Assembly: GCA_964020155.1 (NCBI GenBank)
Contig: OZ026547.1
Coordinates: 3,948,095 to 4,012,094, forward strand
Source of the DNA: Chondrilla cf. caribensis
Taxonomy: Eukaryota; Porifera; Demospongiae; Chondrillida; Chondrillidae
DNA length: 64,000 bases
Direction: 5' to 3'
The notes under the pieces were generated by a model. The model saw only the letters and a list, made by a program, of their open reading frames with translations, was not told where the DNA came from and did no database searches. Positions 52,197 through 64,000 of the stretch are shown one piece after another. A program made the translations under genes and the position numbers. The first letter of the stretch is position 1. Each line of letters opens with the position of its first letter.

Positions 52197-52239
52197 AGAG
52201 GTAGAATAAATAAACGAATACAATGTAAAATTTCAGAAG

Positions 52240-53200
52240 GTCGAGTATCTTTTAATAGTTAAGTGTAAAAGTTAATTGTCCTTCTGGACAGCCATGTACA
52301 AGTGTAGATGACAGATCAACTATATGATCACAGGTGTTTAGGGGCTAAATATGTGTGGGACTGTTTGCAGTGTACTGGTCTAAACCATTAGTGATTAGAT
52401 AAAATCGTACCCCTACGTATGGAATTGATGTCTACTAGCTATCTACTGATTCAATTACAATGAGGCAGCTATACTAGTAAGTCTCCCTTGACTCATTAGA
52501 AATGAACATATATGAATGAAGTGGTTCAGAAAGTGACCTTGCACACACTTGAGAGAATTGCTGTCACCTTGGTTTTCACCTTCCTGTCCTAATTACACAC
52601 AGAGCAATACTTTTCCAATTTTATTGTCTCGTGTGTATTAGTATTAACTTTGTGCATGTTGATAATCCTTGGTGGTAATTGCCAATGCTATTGGTCTTCC
52701 CTGTGCCACATTTTAAATCCATTCAAATGACTGTAATGTGTTTGAATATAAGTTTAACTTCAACTGTTGCAATTACTGGTCTTGTTCTGTAGACCATGCA
52801 CCATCCAATGGAGGTCTTATTAAAGTATTACAGGGACATCTGAATTGGAACCTGTATGCCATTCCACTGGGTCTGAAGTCTGAGCAACTGGGATATTTCT
52901 ATTGCATGCTGTGAGGTGACAAGGGAGTAGTAGCTCTCAGACACTGGAGAGATGGTCACTGTGGGAAAAACTATCCTGCATGGTACATGGAGGCTCCTTC
53001 TGATGGTCATTGAAAATAGTATTAGGAGCTGTTCCTGCTGGAGAACATGAGAAGAAAGTTTCCAATAATATCAACTGGACACTACCAGTAGGTTGATTTG
53101 GAGATTTACATACATACCTTGAGTAGGGTTGCATCCAAGGGGTGGAGTCACAAGGTATTTGCCCCTCCCCCTCTGCCAACAACCTATTTGCCCCTAGTCT
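52240..53200. other. Non-coding stretch after the inverted duplication
   Basis: No recognisable gene or repeat. Short ORFs only, no splice-linked homology to the main gene. Confidence 0.6.
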
Positions 53201-53202
53201 AG

Positions 53203-53973
53203 CTAGCTAGACCGTCCCTAAGAGGCGCTGAGGGGCGGAAAAGGAAAGGGACGGTCTAGCCCAAGTAGCGATTAGTTCACACCTGCCAATTAACAAATAG
53301 CACGTATAGAGTTTCTACGGCTCACCATACACCCGTATGTGTTAGAAGGACTATAAATGCTCTAATCATCGTCTATGCTTCCACTCAGGTTATATATATC
53401 TGTGGGAGGACAAAGGGAAGCAAGAAAAAATAGATCTAGTGTTGTTTTGTCGATTTTGCAATGATTCTTCGTCAGAATATTATAGGTACTCTCAATTTGT
53501 ATCGTTCATCGTGAACATTGATGTCTCTAACCACTCTGTGAACGCACAGCAGACAAACTACGTTTGCAAAAGTTTTCATCTGTTCGTTCATCAGAAATAA
53601 AAGTGATGATACAGCTAGGACTGAATATGTTGGTTATCATTCCTTCGTTTCAAATTCTTGATAGGTGAATTGACGTGAACAGTCGGGAGACATGCGATCG
53701 TATCATGTCCTTTCAAAATACTAGTAATAGCGTTCATCTGACTGTCAGATGGGTGAATATTTCCAGCTACCGATGACGAGTACACAGTATCATCCGCCAT
53801 GACACTTAACAATTAACTAAACTGAATCAATGATTATATCATTGCCAAGATTCTTGGCAGTAGCATTTCATTGGTTGATGGTCACGCGCTCAGGTGTGAA
53901 CTAATCGCTACTTGTGCTAGACCGTCCCTTCTCTTTCCTGCCCCTCGGTGCCTCTTAGGGACGGTCTAGCTAG
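53203..53973. mobile_element. 770-bp inverted-repeat DNA element, copy B
   Basis: Terminal inverted repeats of about 90 bp starting CTAGACCGTCCCTAAGAGGC, then AAAGGGACGGTCTAG and AAGTAGCGATTAGTTCACAC, mirrored at the right end. It is flanked by ctagctag on both sides, so the target duplication is probably CTAG or TA. It is homologous to 4,306-5,055 throughout. Confidence 0.8.
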
Positions 53974-54054
53974 CTAGACTAGTTTGCCCCTCGCCTTCTC
54001 CTAATGGCTAATTTGCTTTAATTTAGTTATACTGTTACTCATTCAACATTGAAA

Positions 54055-54099
<45 letters not shown>

Positions 54100-54454
54100 A
54101 TAGAGTCTACTTGTAGTTTAGCTGTATTATCTGTTAATCAACATAGACTAGAATGATTGATATGAGAGTAAGCTAGCACCATACTACCAGGTCAACAGCC
54201 AACCACCTAGCTGTCTTTTTCATGCTATGTAGGGTATGTAATATACATACACTGCATAATAACAAACATTCCTACGTCTTTCTATAGGAATGCAATTAAA
54301 GTATGTTTACACAATGTCATGCTAGGATGGAATTGCAATTTGAATTAAATACACTGAAGAAACTGTGAACAATTTGTTCTAGTCTAAGCAGAAGTATGCA
54401 TACGTACTTAGGAAGGTCTCTGTGTTGGAAAGAAAATCGCAATTTTTAATTGTG

Positions 54455-54599
54455 ATGAGTTTGAGTATATGTGTGTGTTGTTTGTTATGTGTGCATGTGT
54501 CTGTGTGTGGGGGAGGTGGTGCAATGGGGACATGCATGATTATTGTGTATACTGTATCTGTGCATATGCCTGTTTGTGTGAGTGTGTGGGGGAGAGGGC

Positions 54600-54671
<72 letters not shown>

Positions 54672-54803
54672 GTGTGTAAAAAAAAATTGTGCATGTGCTT
54701 GAGTGTGAGATTTTGGGCACATTTTCTTGTGTTTGCTGTGTGTGTGTGTGCTTGGGTGTAATTTTGTTTGTGTATTTGTTTGTATTTGCTGTGCGTGTGT
54801 GTT

Positions 54804-54873
<70 letters not shown>

Positions 54874-55080
54874 TTTGTGTGTTCAAGTGTATGTATTTTT
54901 GTGTGTTTTGTGTGTACAGCATGTACACATATGTGTTTTTGTTTGTGTGTATTTGTGTGTGCATCTGTGTGTATGTATATGTTTGTGTCTGTGTGTTTGT
55001 TTGTATATGTACAATATGTGCGCACACGTGTGTGTATTTATGTGCCTGTTTTTTTTTTTTGTGTGTGTGTGTGTACCTTG
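54455..55080 (+). repeat. TG-rich low-complexity region
   Basis: Two long (TG)n runs (54,600-54,670; 54,810-54,870) inside about 600 bp of TG-biased sequence. It is the largest such region in the window. No gene. Confidence 0.95.
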
Positions 55081-55112
55081 ATGGATCCAACATCACATTC
55101 TTGAAAATACAT

Positions 55113-55176
55113 CATGAAAACAGACTCTCATGAAAACAGACTCTCATGAAAACAGACTCTCATGAAAACAGACTCT
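55113..55176 (+). repeat. 16-bp tandem repeat, 4 perfect copies
   Basis: Unit catgaaaacagactct repeated four times without mismatch, so recently expanded. Confidence 0.95.
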
Positions 55177-55179
55177 GAT

Positions 55180-56617
55180 ATACATATCATCTCATACATA
55201 AGTATCCTAATCTATGTCAAGCCTATGCAGAAGAAGCTTCCTAGCTACATGAAAATAACTTAACATATGTACATAATGTACCAGTGCTGGAAGCTACATG
55301 CACACAGGCAGTAAACACCCATTAGGGAGTCTTGCCTGCTTCAGGTACATACATACAGTATATATGTGACCTCATGCTTAGGCATTTATATATGATAATT
55401 ACTCACATGATGGTACGTACTAATGTGTTCAAATACCTGCAGTTTCCAGGTGGAGTAGGACAGTGCCAGCAGTCTTTCAAAAAAACAGCTACTGAGACAG
55501 AAAAACCTAAAACCAGATGTCGAGATACAGGTGTAGTGTAGATACTGGTATGGGTGTATACAGTCAGTAACATTCACTATTACAAGCATCAGCTCCATGT
55601 GACATTGGTAAATTGAACAAACAGTGTTTATCATGTTACTAAGGTATGTACGTAAACTGGTATTTCCTATTAGCAAACATTGACTTTTGCTCCTGTAACA
55701 ACAAATGGGTATGGAAATTCAACAATAACTCTTGAGTAATAGTACTACCATTGAATATTACTCTCAAAGATATAATACCAGATGCTTATTTTGAAGAGTA
55801 TTTGCTCAACAAAAAGAATATCGCAGAAGGGGTTGGGAGATACGCTACATGAACACAAGAGTACAATGAAGTCTGTTATAATGTAATGTTATTGCAACAG
55901 CCCTACTGAGGTATTACGTACTTGCTTCGGAAACCATTTTCTCGTGGCAGTATACAGTGCAAACCCCACCTCCCTCCACAAGCGCCAGTAGTGGTCCAAA
56001 TAGCAATGTCTGTGATACCCAATGACTGAAACTTTGTGCTGCATTCTACACAAGCATTACCATGAAGATAGAAACAATGATCAACTAGAGATTCCTTTGC
56101 AAAGGAGTGCAAAGCACATTGAGAAGTGAATGATTTCTACCACTCACAATAGGGGGGCTCCCTTCCACCGACTGATCCAAGCGCTTGATAATAACTTGCG
56201 TAGATTTTGTGCTTCTGTCTCCGACTGAGTAATAAAGAAAGGCAAGCGGTTCTGAAATACCTTTCCAAATAAAGATATATATATATATATATATAAACAT
56301 GTCACTGTTCATTCATATACAGTATGTGCAATACAGTACATACTGTACATACATATGTACGAACTGTAATATATATATACAGTGTAACCTTTCCACAAGG
56401 ACGCTTTGGGACCTTACCTTATGTCACTACAACATCTAAATTTATACTGTTCACAGACTATACAAATGTGGATATAAAATGGTATGTGTATAATATTATG
56501 TATACATCATTAATGAAAAGCATCGGAGCATATATTGCTTCCACTTCAGAAAAAGGTAATTTACTACTGAGTGCTGCCATTTCCTATGTATGTACATGGC
56601 TTTCAAGATGCTCTCTC

Positions 56618-56663
<46 letters not shown>

Positions 56664-57700
56664 GCATATCACAATGAAATGTATACATGGCAGATATGTG
56701 AAACATTATTCTTACTTTTCATCAGTTCATGTTCGATTTGGTCTCTCCGTTAGGTCTTCCATGATGACAGCACCTTACATACCAACATACAGAGATGAAT
56801 TTGTTCAGCCTGTAAGATTCTACCCTTGGTTTCACAACTGATTTGGAGTTCTTCGTGCCACTTTGTTGAAACCTTGGCAATAACAGACCCACTTGAATCA
56901 ACATTTATTGGCAGCTAGAAAAACAAACCTTAATTAACACCACATTAGTCCAGTGTGCTCTAGTATTATCCTCTAAATGCATCAGTGATATCATTCCATT
57001 CCATCCAACACAACCTACACAGTTGGTAAAGAAATTGTACATCTCATTGACAAACACTAGCAGTAAACCTCATTCAAATAACATGGTTCACAAAGTATCA
57101 CATACTAACCATATTCCACATGTAAATTTCATGTTTACAATATCAATACAAACAATGCACAAACACAAATCAGAACACAGGTAATAGAGATGAGATTTGG
57201 ACGCCAATGAACATATCTAAACACAAGAGTTCAGAAAAAAACAGGTGTACTTTCAATTCAACTGAAAATCCGACATCAATTTCAAAATTGCAGCTTAAAT
57301 GGGATTAATGATGGTAATAATTAGTATTGGATGGTATGGGTAATAATAATATGCAGCTTGAGCATTTGCTACAAATTAAGATCACATACCTAACATTCCT
57401 ATTCCAGGCTTATTATTGCTGCAGTTATGTTGGCTGTGTTTTGTGCTTGGCAGGGTTTGGATTAGGGCAGTACTTAAAGCTCAATGCGCTTCTCAGTAGC
57501 ATTGTTTTCCCCAAATGTCCTTTTGTTTATATTGTTGCGCCTTGTTGTTTAATGTCACAGTGGCAGTGTTTTGACTGTAGTTCAGGTTTCCCCTTGGCGT
57601 TGTCATGTGTGACAGTGTTGCCATAGCACCTGTAGCTGTGGTTGTGTTAGATTTCTCCATTTAGGGTTGAATGTTAGATCTTATGTACATATATGACCTA
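55180..57700. other. Intergenic region
   Basis: AT microsatellites at 56,276-56,294 and 56,624-56,660. An ORF at 57,327-57,626 is hydrophobic and low-complexity and shows no family feature. Nothing else recognised. Confidence 0.5.
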
Positions 57701-57889
57701 CTGTAGGACTACTGTGTTACGTTTGGTATAGTTATTGTTATATGACCTGGTTTGCAGGGTGGGTGAATGAGGCTACCTTGTCAGGTCATGATACGCATAC
57801 ATACACAAACAAAACAGCACACACACAATACACACAAACACATACACAAACAAAACAATATATGTACATACACACACACACATACCACC

Positions 57890-58237
57890 CACCCACTATC
57901 GGAGAGGGTCACAGAAGCACGATGGAGAATGCTGGGACACATATTGCACATGCCATCGCACACACCAGGTCAACTAGCTTTGAAATTTGCTGTGACTGAT
58001 GCTACAAAGTACAAAGGGAGACGAGGCCGACACCAGACAAACCTCCCTGATATCATCAGAGCCGATCTCAGTAAACACCAACTCAAGCTGCAATGGGAAG
58101 CAGACCTCAAGTTCTTACAAAAGCTAGCTTCAGACAAGAGTAGCTGGTGAACATTAGGACCAAGAAAGGACTGATTGCAACTCTAACTACATCAATGTTA
58201 CTACATATATAGTGTTGCAGAAAACAGTTTAATAATG

Positions 58238-58278
<41 letters not shown>

Positions 58279-58452
58279 TGTATAATAATAATAGTAATAA
58301 TAATAATTATTGTTATTATTACTATTATTATTTATATTTGTTGTCTTATGTATAATTATTGTATTTATTATTATTACATTTATTTTATTTAATTGTAAAA
58401 TATGTGTATATAGGCAGAATTTATGTATACTTTATTCAATTGTAAGTATGTG

Positions 58453-58493
<41 letters not shown>

Positions 58494-58495
58494 AC
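57890..58495 (+). mobile_element. LINE 3' remnant with AAT-rich tail
   Basis: Frame to the stop at 58,148-58,150 encodes EARWRMLGHILHMPSHTPGQ, YKGRRGRHQTNLPDI and WEADLKFLQKLASDKSSW: the LGH...R.P and RGR..T end of LINE reverse transcriptase ORFs. The 3' region shares ttattttatttaattgtaaa.atgtgta with the remnant at 45,447 and ends in two long AAT tracts. The upstream side is interrupted by CA-rich repeats. Confidence 0.75.
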
Positions 58496-59289
58496 CTCAT
58501 GACTATTAATGAGGTGTATTAGTGGATTATATATACACTCCACTACATCAAAGTAAACACCCACGCACCATGGTACAAACCCCATTCATTCACAAATGAT
58601 CACTGATTGACTGTAAAGTTAATGTATATAATAATTTCTCTGAATAAAGGTCTGCGTTATGGTCCCAATAAGAATTTTATTCATATTGCATTGAGTACTA
58701 GTTTCTTGGCCATAGGCGTTTATAGGCATGCTAATATCTCTAACTATAATTGGTTGTCCTACCTTTTTCATTTGAAGGAACCAAGGGTACGCCCTTCACG
58801 AGAATATCCATTCCATTCAAGTGACCTTAGTTCATGAATAAACCCATGCCAAACTTCAATCTGCACATGCACACGGAAGATCCTAAAGTTCCACGGTATC
58901 ATTGTAGACACTCTGAACTAATGTATGCACCACAGTACTAGCGGGTTACTATATACACTACTACCCTTTCCACACATGCCATAAAGTGGGTCGAACCCGA
59001 GTTGAACTCAGTTTAAAGCGAGTTACTGCAGGTGGCCCGTGGTGTGGGCTACTTCAGAAAATGGTGGGGTATGGCTATATACGAGTACGTGATCATGGAA
59101 GCCATTGGCAATGATGTTGTTGAAGAGTCTACATGTAAGACACAAGTTTTACTGATGGAAAAAGTACCTCACTGACATTTTTGGTTAGGTCGCCGATATG
59201 TGCATTGTTAATAGGACCATTTTATATCTCTTTTACATCTAGAATAGATCGTAATACTCTAGCTAGTAATTATGTATGTTAGTAGTTAC

Positions 59290-59457
59290 ATACTTATCCT
59301 CACAATAAAGGACACTTTCCCAGACTTTGAAGGCAGACTTCCATATTGTACTAATACTGTATTTCACCTCTGATCAGTGGATGACCCCCCTACAATGGAC
59401 AGATAATGGTACGTACAGTACCAGTACTAGAGTGTCCTTTATGAAGAGGTTCGTAGT
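59290..59457. mobile_element. Short MITE, about 168 bp
   Basis: Inverted ends around AATAAAGGACACTTTC at the left and gagtgtcctttatgaagagg at the right, with tac/gta borders. No coding capacity. Confidence 0.5.
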
Positions 59458-60845
59458 ATGACTATAGTAGTTGTGAGGCAGAGTAGGATAACTTGTGAGG
59501 GGTATCATCAATGTGAGTTATGGAGAAGTGTTTTTCAGTCTGATTAAGTTGTTTTCTGAGATAATGTACGGTGACATTGACTTAATACACATTATAATCT
59601 ATGATCCCTACAATCAATTCCAACTTAGTCTATTTCAGTCATTAGATCAATGGAAGAGTTCATAGCATCTGAAATACCCTTATAGCCTGAATAATTTTTT
59701 TGTCCTGTTATTAAGTACAGTGCGTCCCTACAGAGGGACGTGCATGACTTTACAGTGAGCATATGTGAATTGTATGGTGCACTTTGTCTGTAATGCCACA
59801 GTCCATTCGATTCATGTCATAGGATTTGTGACCTGCTGATTATGTTATTATGTCCCTTCTTGAACTGCTCAATGGTGGAATCTTTAGATATTCCACTCAA
59901 TTGTCATTATGAGATAATATCCAGCAATTTGGATGGATTGGGCAGTGGTCCACAGCACCAGCCTTGCCGGACACTCAAGTGGCAAAGATTCTGTCTGTGA
60001 TTTGAAAAAGTTTGTGTTTAGCCACGGTAGGAATGCACAGTAATTATTGTTCATTGGCATTATAATACCATTGTAGTTTGCATGTGTTATAATATTATAC
60101 ACACCAGTAAGGTAATACACATGCATTTGTTATTATCAGCAAGTAATTCTCAATCAGTCAGTGTAGGCCTCTTGTTTCTCTTAGTGTTCGGATCATAATA
60201 GGTTACAGTTGCTGTTCACTTTGTTAAGGAAGTATCTTTGCCTTCACTTGACCCTGCTGACTGGTGCTAGTTGTAAACATATGAAGAGCTGCAGTCTTGA
60301 CCTGTGGTTGGCCTACCTGAGTCTGGAGTCATGTTGGATAACAAGTTGCGACTTCTTTTGGCTGATTCATCTTCTGACGTTTTTCTCGTTAACTGGAATT
60401 CTCTTGATTACACTCAGTTATAATTTGGTGGTTTGTGTATAAGAGATGTTAGAGATCAGGCACTTTGTGTCAATCTGCTGGATCATGTGTGAATGTCTGT
60501 TACTCCTGGAGATTGTTCAAGTACTTCTTGCAATAGATTTGTAATGAGCTTATTGTAACAAGGCATGATTGACTGAGCACCATGAAGTGATGCAATTCAA
60601 TAAAAGTATCATTCTTAGTTCTTGGTAGTGACTAGATGGCTGGAAAGAAGTCCAGGGTCTCAACCATTGCTTTGTATTCTCTTTCTTCCTTTGTTGCATG
60701 TTGTTTCATTCCCAAAGAGTCGTTCAGGCTTTTTAGGAGATGGACCTGAGCGTCCTGGAGAGGTTCATCTGGTCTGATTTGATGGGGGATATCATCGATC
60801 ATGTTCATAGATGATAATGCAGAGGCAGAGCACTGCAGATATTAG

Positions 60846-61011
60846 TCTAGCTGCTAGCCCCTGCTTTCACCCTTTGTGTGGGTGAAGAAAAGTATAGGAT
60901 CTAGCAACTATTGTACTTTTTACACCTCGTTTCGACCAATCAAATCGCTGGACCCCAGAATCAGTGAGCCACCCCGTTTGCAATAAATGCCCCAGGCTAG
61001 CAGCTAGAGTA
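60846..61011. mobile_element. Short inverted-repeat element, about 166 bp
   Basis: Begins TCTAGCTGCTAGCCCCTG and ends aggctagcagctaga. The inverted repeat is about 15 bp. Assignment as a MITE is tentative. Confidence 0.4.
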
Positions 61012-61199
61012 GAACTTGCAGTGACTTTTGTCATATGACTACTATATTGGACGAACAGAATGGTGGAAAAAGGACAAGAACAACCTTTATTAGATAAAAG
61101 ATACTGTAAAATCAATGTGTCAATGTGTGTGGTCAGTGTTGTTTTGAGCGTTAGATTCAGTAATTTGCAAATGACATGTAATAGTTGTATCCTGGTGTT

Positions 61200-62480
61200 T
61201 CACATCAGACAGGTGATAGCAGGTACATACGTACTTATGTTGTGACGATTGTGTCCCGCGAAGGCATGTGATTGCTGATCTTAGCAAAGAGAAGCACAAG
61301 TGGCACCATAGCCACGCCATCATGCTGCTACATAATATGGTTGATCTCATTTGGTGGCCAATAAGGATGCCAACCTCTTGTACATATGCTGTGGTGGTGG
61401 ACTGTGCCATGCCAACAGATGTGGACAATACCAGGGCAGTGAAGAGCAGAGCTCGACCTCACGGATCCTCTGTTTATATTATCTTTACTCCAGAATCTCC
61501 TTCTCCTGGGTAGCATCCATCCACGAGCGTGCAGAAATTGCTAAGACCCAACCCTTCGATTGGTAGGGCAGTTAGCCACATGGACGCACCTTTTTCACTA
61601 CCTAGTTCCATGGCCCTATGTAGGTTTTGGGGCAGTTCTTCTTTTAGCTTGGTGGTGGTGTCAGAGTGGTGCTGTTTTATTTGCTGTCTCACATTGTTTT
61701 TGGCCTGTTGTTGTTCTAGTATGGTGTCTGAGGTGAGCTGTTGCTGTTGCAATAGAACGAGAGCTACTAGGGGATGTCACCTTGGCGGATGATGAGAAGT
61801 CACGACTGGATGAATCAACTGGGTTAGTGATACCTAGACTGCCTAGGCATTCTGTTAGGGCAATAATAGTTGGGAATAGTTCCCTTTCCTAGTCGCTGAC
61901 TCCTTCCCTTCCAGTGAGAGCAGGGACTCATTCATTTCTTATGATGTCTTCGAGTGCCTGCAATGCATCTGAGATCATGTCTGCAGCCATTGTAGAAAGG
62001 CAACATGGTAACAGGCTTTGGATGGTGCACTTGGCTTCTGTAAGAGGAGTGCTGGCATAACCATGGCTGCTTTGACGACTATGGACTCAAGAGCAGTCCC
62101 TTCTGCATAGGCACGAAACATTCTGCAGTGAATCATTTGCCAGCTTGTCCGGAAGATGGTAGGTATAAATTTTAGTGTCAATGCACAACTTCGGCATATG
62201 CCACTGTGATGAATTGAGTGAAGTTAGCCCCACTCATAGTGTCACTCCAGATGTATTCAGCATGTGACAGCTGTTTGAACGAGGATAACTCCCATGAGGC
62301 TGATGGTTGATTAATGTCTAGTGGTCCTTGATGTATTGTTTCCTTATTGTTTACCCGATTTGATGCGATTTCTATATTATCACAATAAAGAACAGGCTGG
62401 ACAATCGGCTCTGTAATATCAGTGTTGTTGGGCTGGAAGATCAGCTCTGTGATATCACGATCAAGTGCAACCTGGTGGAT
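61200..62480 (-). pseudogene. Decayed reverse-transcriptase-like retroelement ORF
   Basis: Read on the minus strand, pieces of one protein appear in order with frame changes and stops: ANFTQFITVAYAEVVH (about 62,180-62,240), ESIVVKAAMVMPALLLQKPS (about 62,030-62,090), EKGASMWLTALPIEGLG (about 61,555-61,605) and FSLLRSAITCLRGTQSS (about 61,245-61,295). I recognise these as landmarks of a multi-copy invertebrate RT-containing element. The piece normally between EKGASSWLT and LLRSA is shortened, so an internal deletion is likely. No intact frame remains. Confidence 0.7.
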
Positions 62481-62499
62481 AACATCCATGCAGTTTTGT

Positions 62500-64000
62500 G
62501 TTACTGTATTCTCACATTGGTTTCTTCTACTAGGAAGACAATTGACACAGGTAATCCCTGACCAAGAACATTGGCAATTCCTACATCTGCCACTACTGTC
62601 GCACCGTCAGCACACAGGCATGATTCAGAGGATTCTCTCTCAGATGAACAGCTTGCGAATCACAGGTGTCCATTTTTAATCAAATTGTCGTCAATTCATC
62701 GATCTAAGTCATCCATTTAAGTAGTCTCAAAGTTTCTCATGTTCTTCAAGAAGTCTATACAGCTTTATGTGTGCCTAACGTATTCTGACAGTATTTTACA
62801 TACAAGCATGCATACATACGTACTGTAAACAATGCTCTCTTTCAAAATGTGAAAATGGGAAAATGGTTTCTAGTTTTTTAGCATATCAGTATTGATCTAT
62901 GTATGGTGCATGTATGTGTGAGTATGTATACTCATAATAGGTTTGTTTGATGATGTGTGTTAATGAAGAATGCACAGTGGATCAGGAAGCTCTTGGTGGT
63001 GCACACCACATTGTATCTTTGCTATGACACATCCCACAAGACACTGTTCCACAGTATTTCATTTCAAAGTGGTACAGAATTATTTGGAGAATGAATGTAA
63101 AAGTGTACCTTGAGGACTAGTTTCCACTGCTACTAAGCAAGCAGGGAAGATGAACAAAATGACAACATTGGAGGAATTTTTAGAAACACTACAAAGCAAT
63201 ATCCCTGTACTCGCCCCACCAGAGAGTATAGTTGAATATTGGCCGATTTTGCCTATCTGTTCATTGACTTGGTATACTTGGTATCGTCATGTGTTTCACT
63301 ACTAGCCTATAAGGTATTTGATCCTCCTCTTCATAAGCCTCAGCTGAGAAAATTGATGAAATGTTTTAAATTATCTTTTTTAAAAACACTCAAAGTAGGT
63401 TAAACATAGACAGAACATAACACTAATAGCTACATAGGTTACATATATATGTAGTACAAGTGTGACTGTCTATGGTTGTGTTTGAAGTTTGAAATATAGC
63501 ATTCATGTTTGATTATTGTGTATACGTTACATGCACACATGTAGTTGTACATACGTGCATTTGTATGGCCGGGGCATTTAATTGTCTTCACTAATCAAGT
63601 GTACATTTTGTGTTGTGAGTATTTTGATGATAAATTGAGTACGGAAAAAAATTTATAATCTGTGTTCATTATAAAGGACCCTCATCCAGTAGATTCACAT
63701 AAGAAAGAAATGGGTTTCTTATAATATGTATCTGATTGAAACTCCTGTTGATTGGAAAATGTTTTGCGATAATTTACTCAAAAACTTTACCTTAGTTATG
63801 AGTTAATTGTGGGTTGCAAGTGCATAAGCATGCACTGTACAGTGTATGTATATAATGTACACTACCTGTGACCTGGAATATGTGAGAAACCCTATAATCT
63901 GACACAAATGTCTGGAACCAAAAATTCATTGGTATGGCATAAATACCTGTCTACCATACATGCACACCCACACCCACACCCACACACACACACACACACA
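62500..64000. other. Right-end region with terminal CA microsatellite
   Basis: Minus-strand sequence to about 62,690 may be the 5' part of the decayed retroelement ORF. Beyond that I see no gene. The window ends inside a (CA)n tract from about 63,962. Confidence 0.5.

Noticed and set aside
54422..55133. ORFs up to about 200 codons on both strands
   Set aside because: All are translations of TG/CA-rich sequence.
52240..64000. Continuation of the duplicated main gene after the inverted duplication
   Set aside because: I looked for exon 2-7 motifs (such as CTDFS, RPDTG, GCNHTI) and found none.

Overview
This window is animal (metazoan) nuclear DNA: GT-AG introns, many microsatellites, small inverted-repeat transposons, LINE 3' ends and a pogo-like transposon. 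The protein families fit an early-branching invertebrate, most plausibly a sponge. That assignment is inference from families remembered, not a database result.

Main gene (+ strand, 3,486-36,940). About 40 exons, nearly all phase-compatible, encode a secreted-then-anchored protein of roughly 4,050 residues. In order: signal peptide; an N-terminal invertebrate ectodomain; Ig-like and HYR-like modules; about nine CARDB-type beta-sandwiches; a PPC/TIG-like region; an RHS/YD-repeat shell ending in an RHS-core signature; a glycine-rich hydrophobic linker; a module starting with an NDIIGPAGYGD motif and resembling bacterial giant surface proteins; one EGF domain; two cadherin/VCBS-like modules; one transmembrane helix followed by eight consecutive cysteines; and a short cytoplasmic tail. 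Two single-site frameshifts (about 18,732 and 24,540) and a probable unfound mini-exon after exon 1 are the only breaks.

Downstream (37,000-52,240). A diverged duplication of the main gene's first exon lies at 40,219-40,350. It is followed by an inverted duplication: left arm about 40,808-42,362; right arm about 47,345-52,237, interrupted by an intact pogo-like transposon and a MITE. The spacer holds a GH27 alpha-galactosidase locus in permuted order: the 3' end of one copy (41,981-42,943) lies upstream of exons 1-5 of a second copy (43,423-47,013), whose exon 6 is cut after about 9 bases.

Flanks. 1-3,400 and 52,240-64,000 carry no confident host gene. They hold microsatellites, tandem repeats, two copies of a roughly 750-bp inverted-repeat element (one is in main-gene intron 1), LINE remnants with AAT-rich tails (one more is in the alpha-galactosidase intron), and a decayed reverse-transcriptase ORF on the minus strand (61.2-62.5 kb). 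Several MITE families sit in the introns of the main gene.
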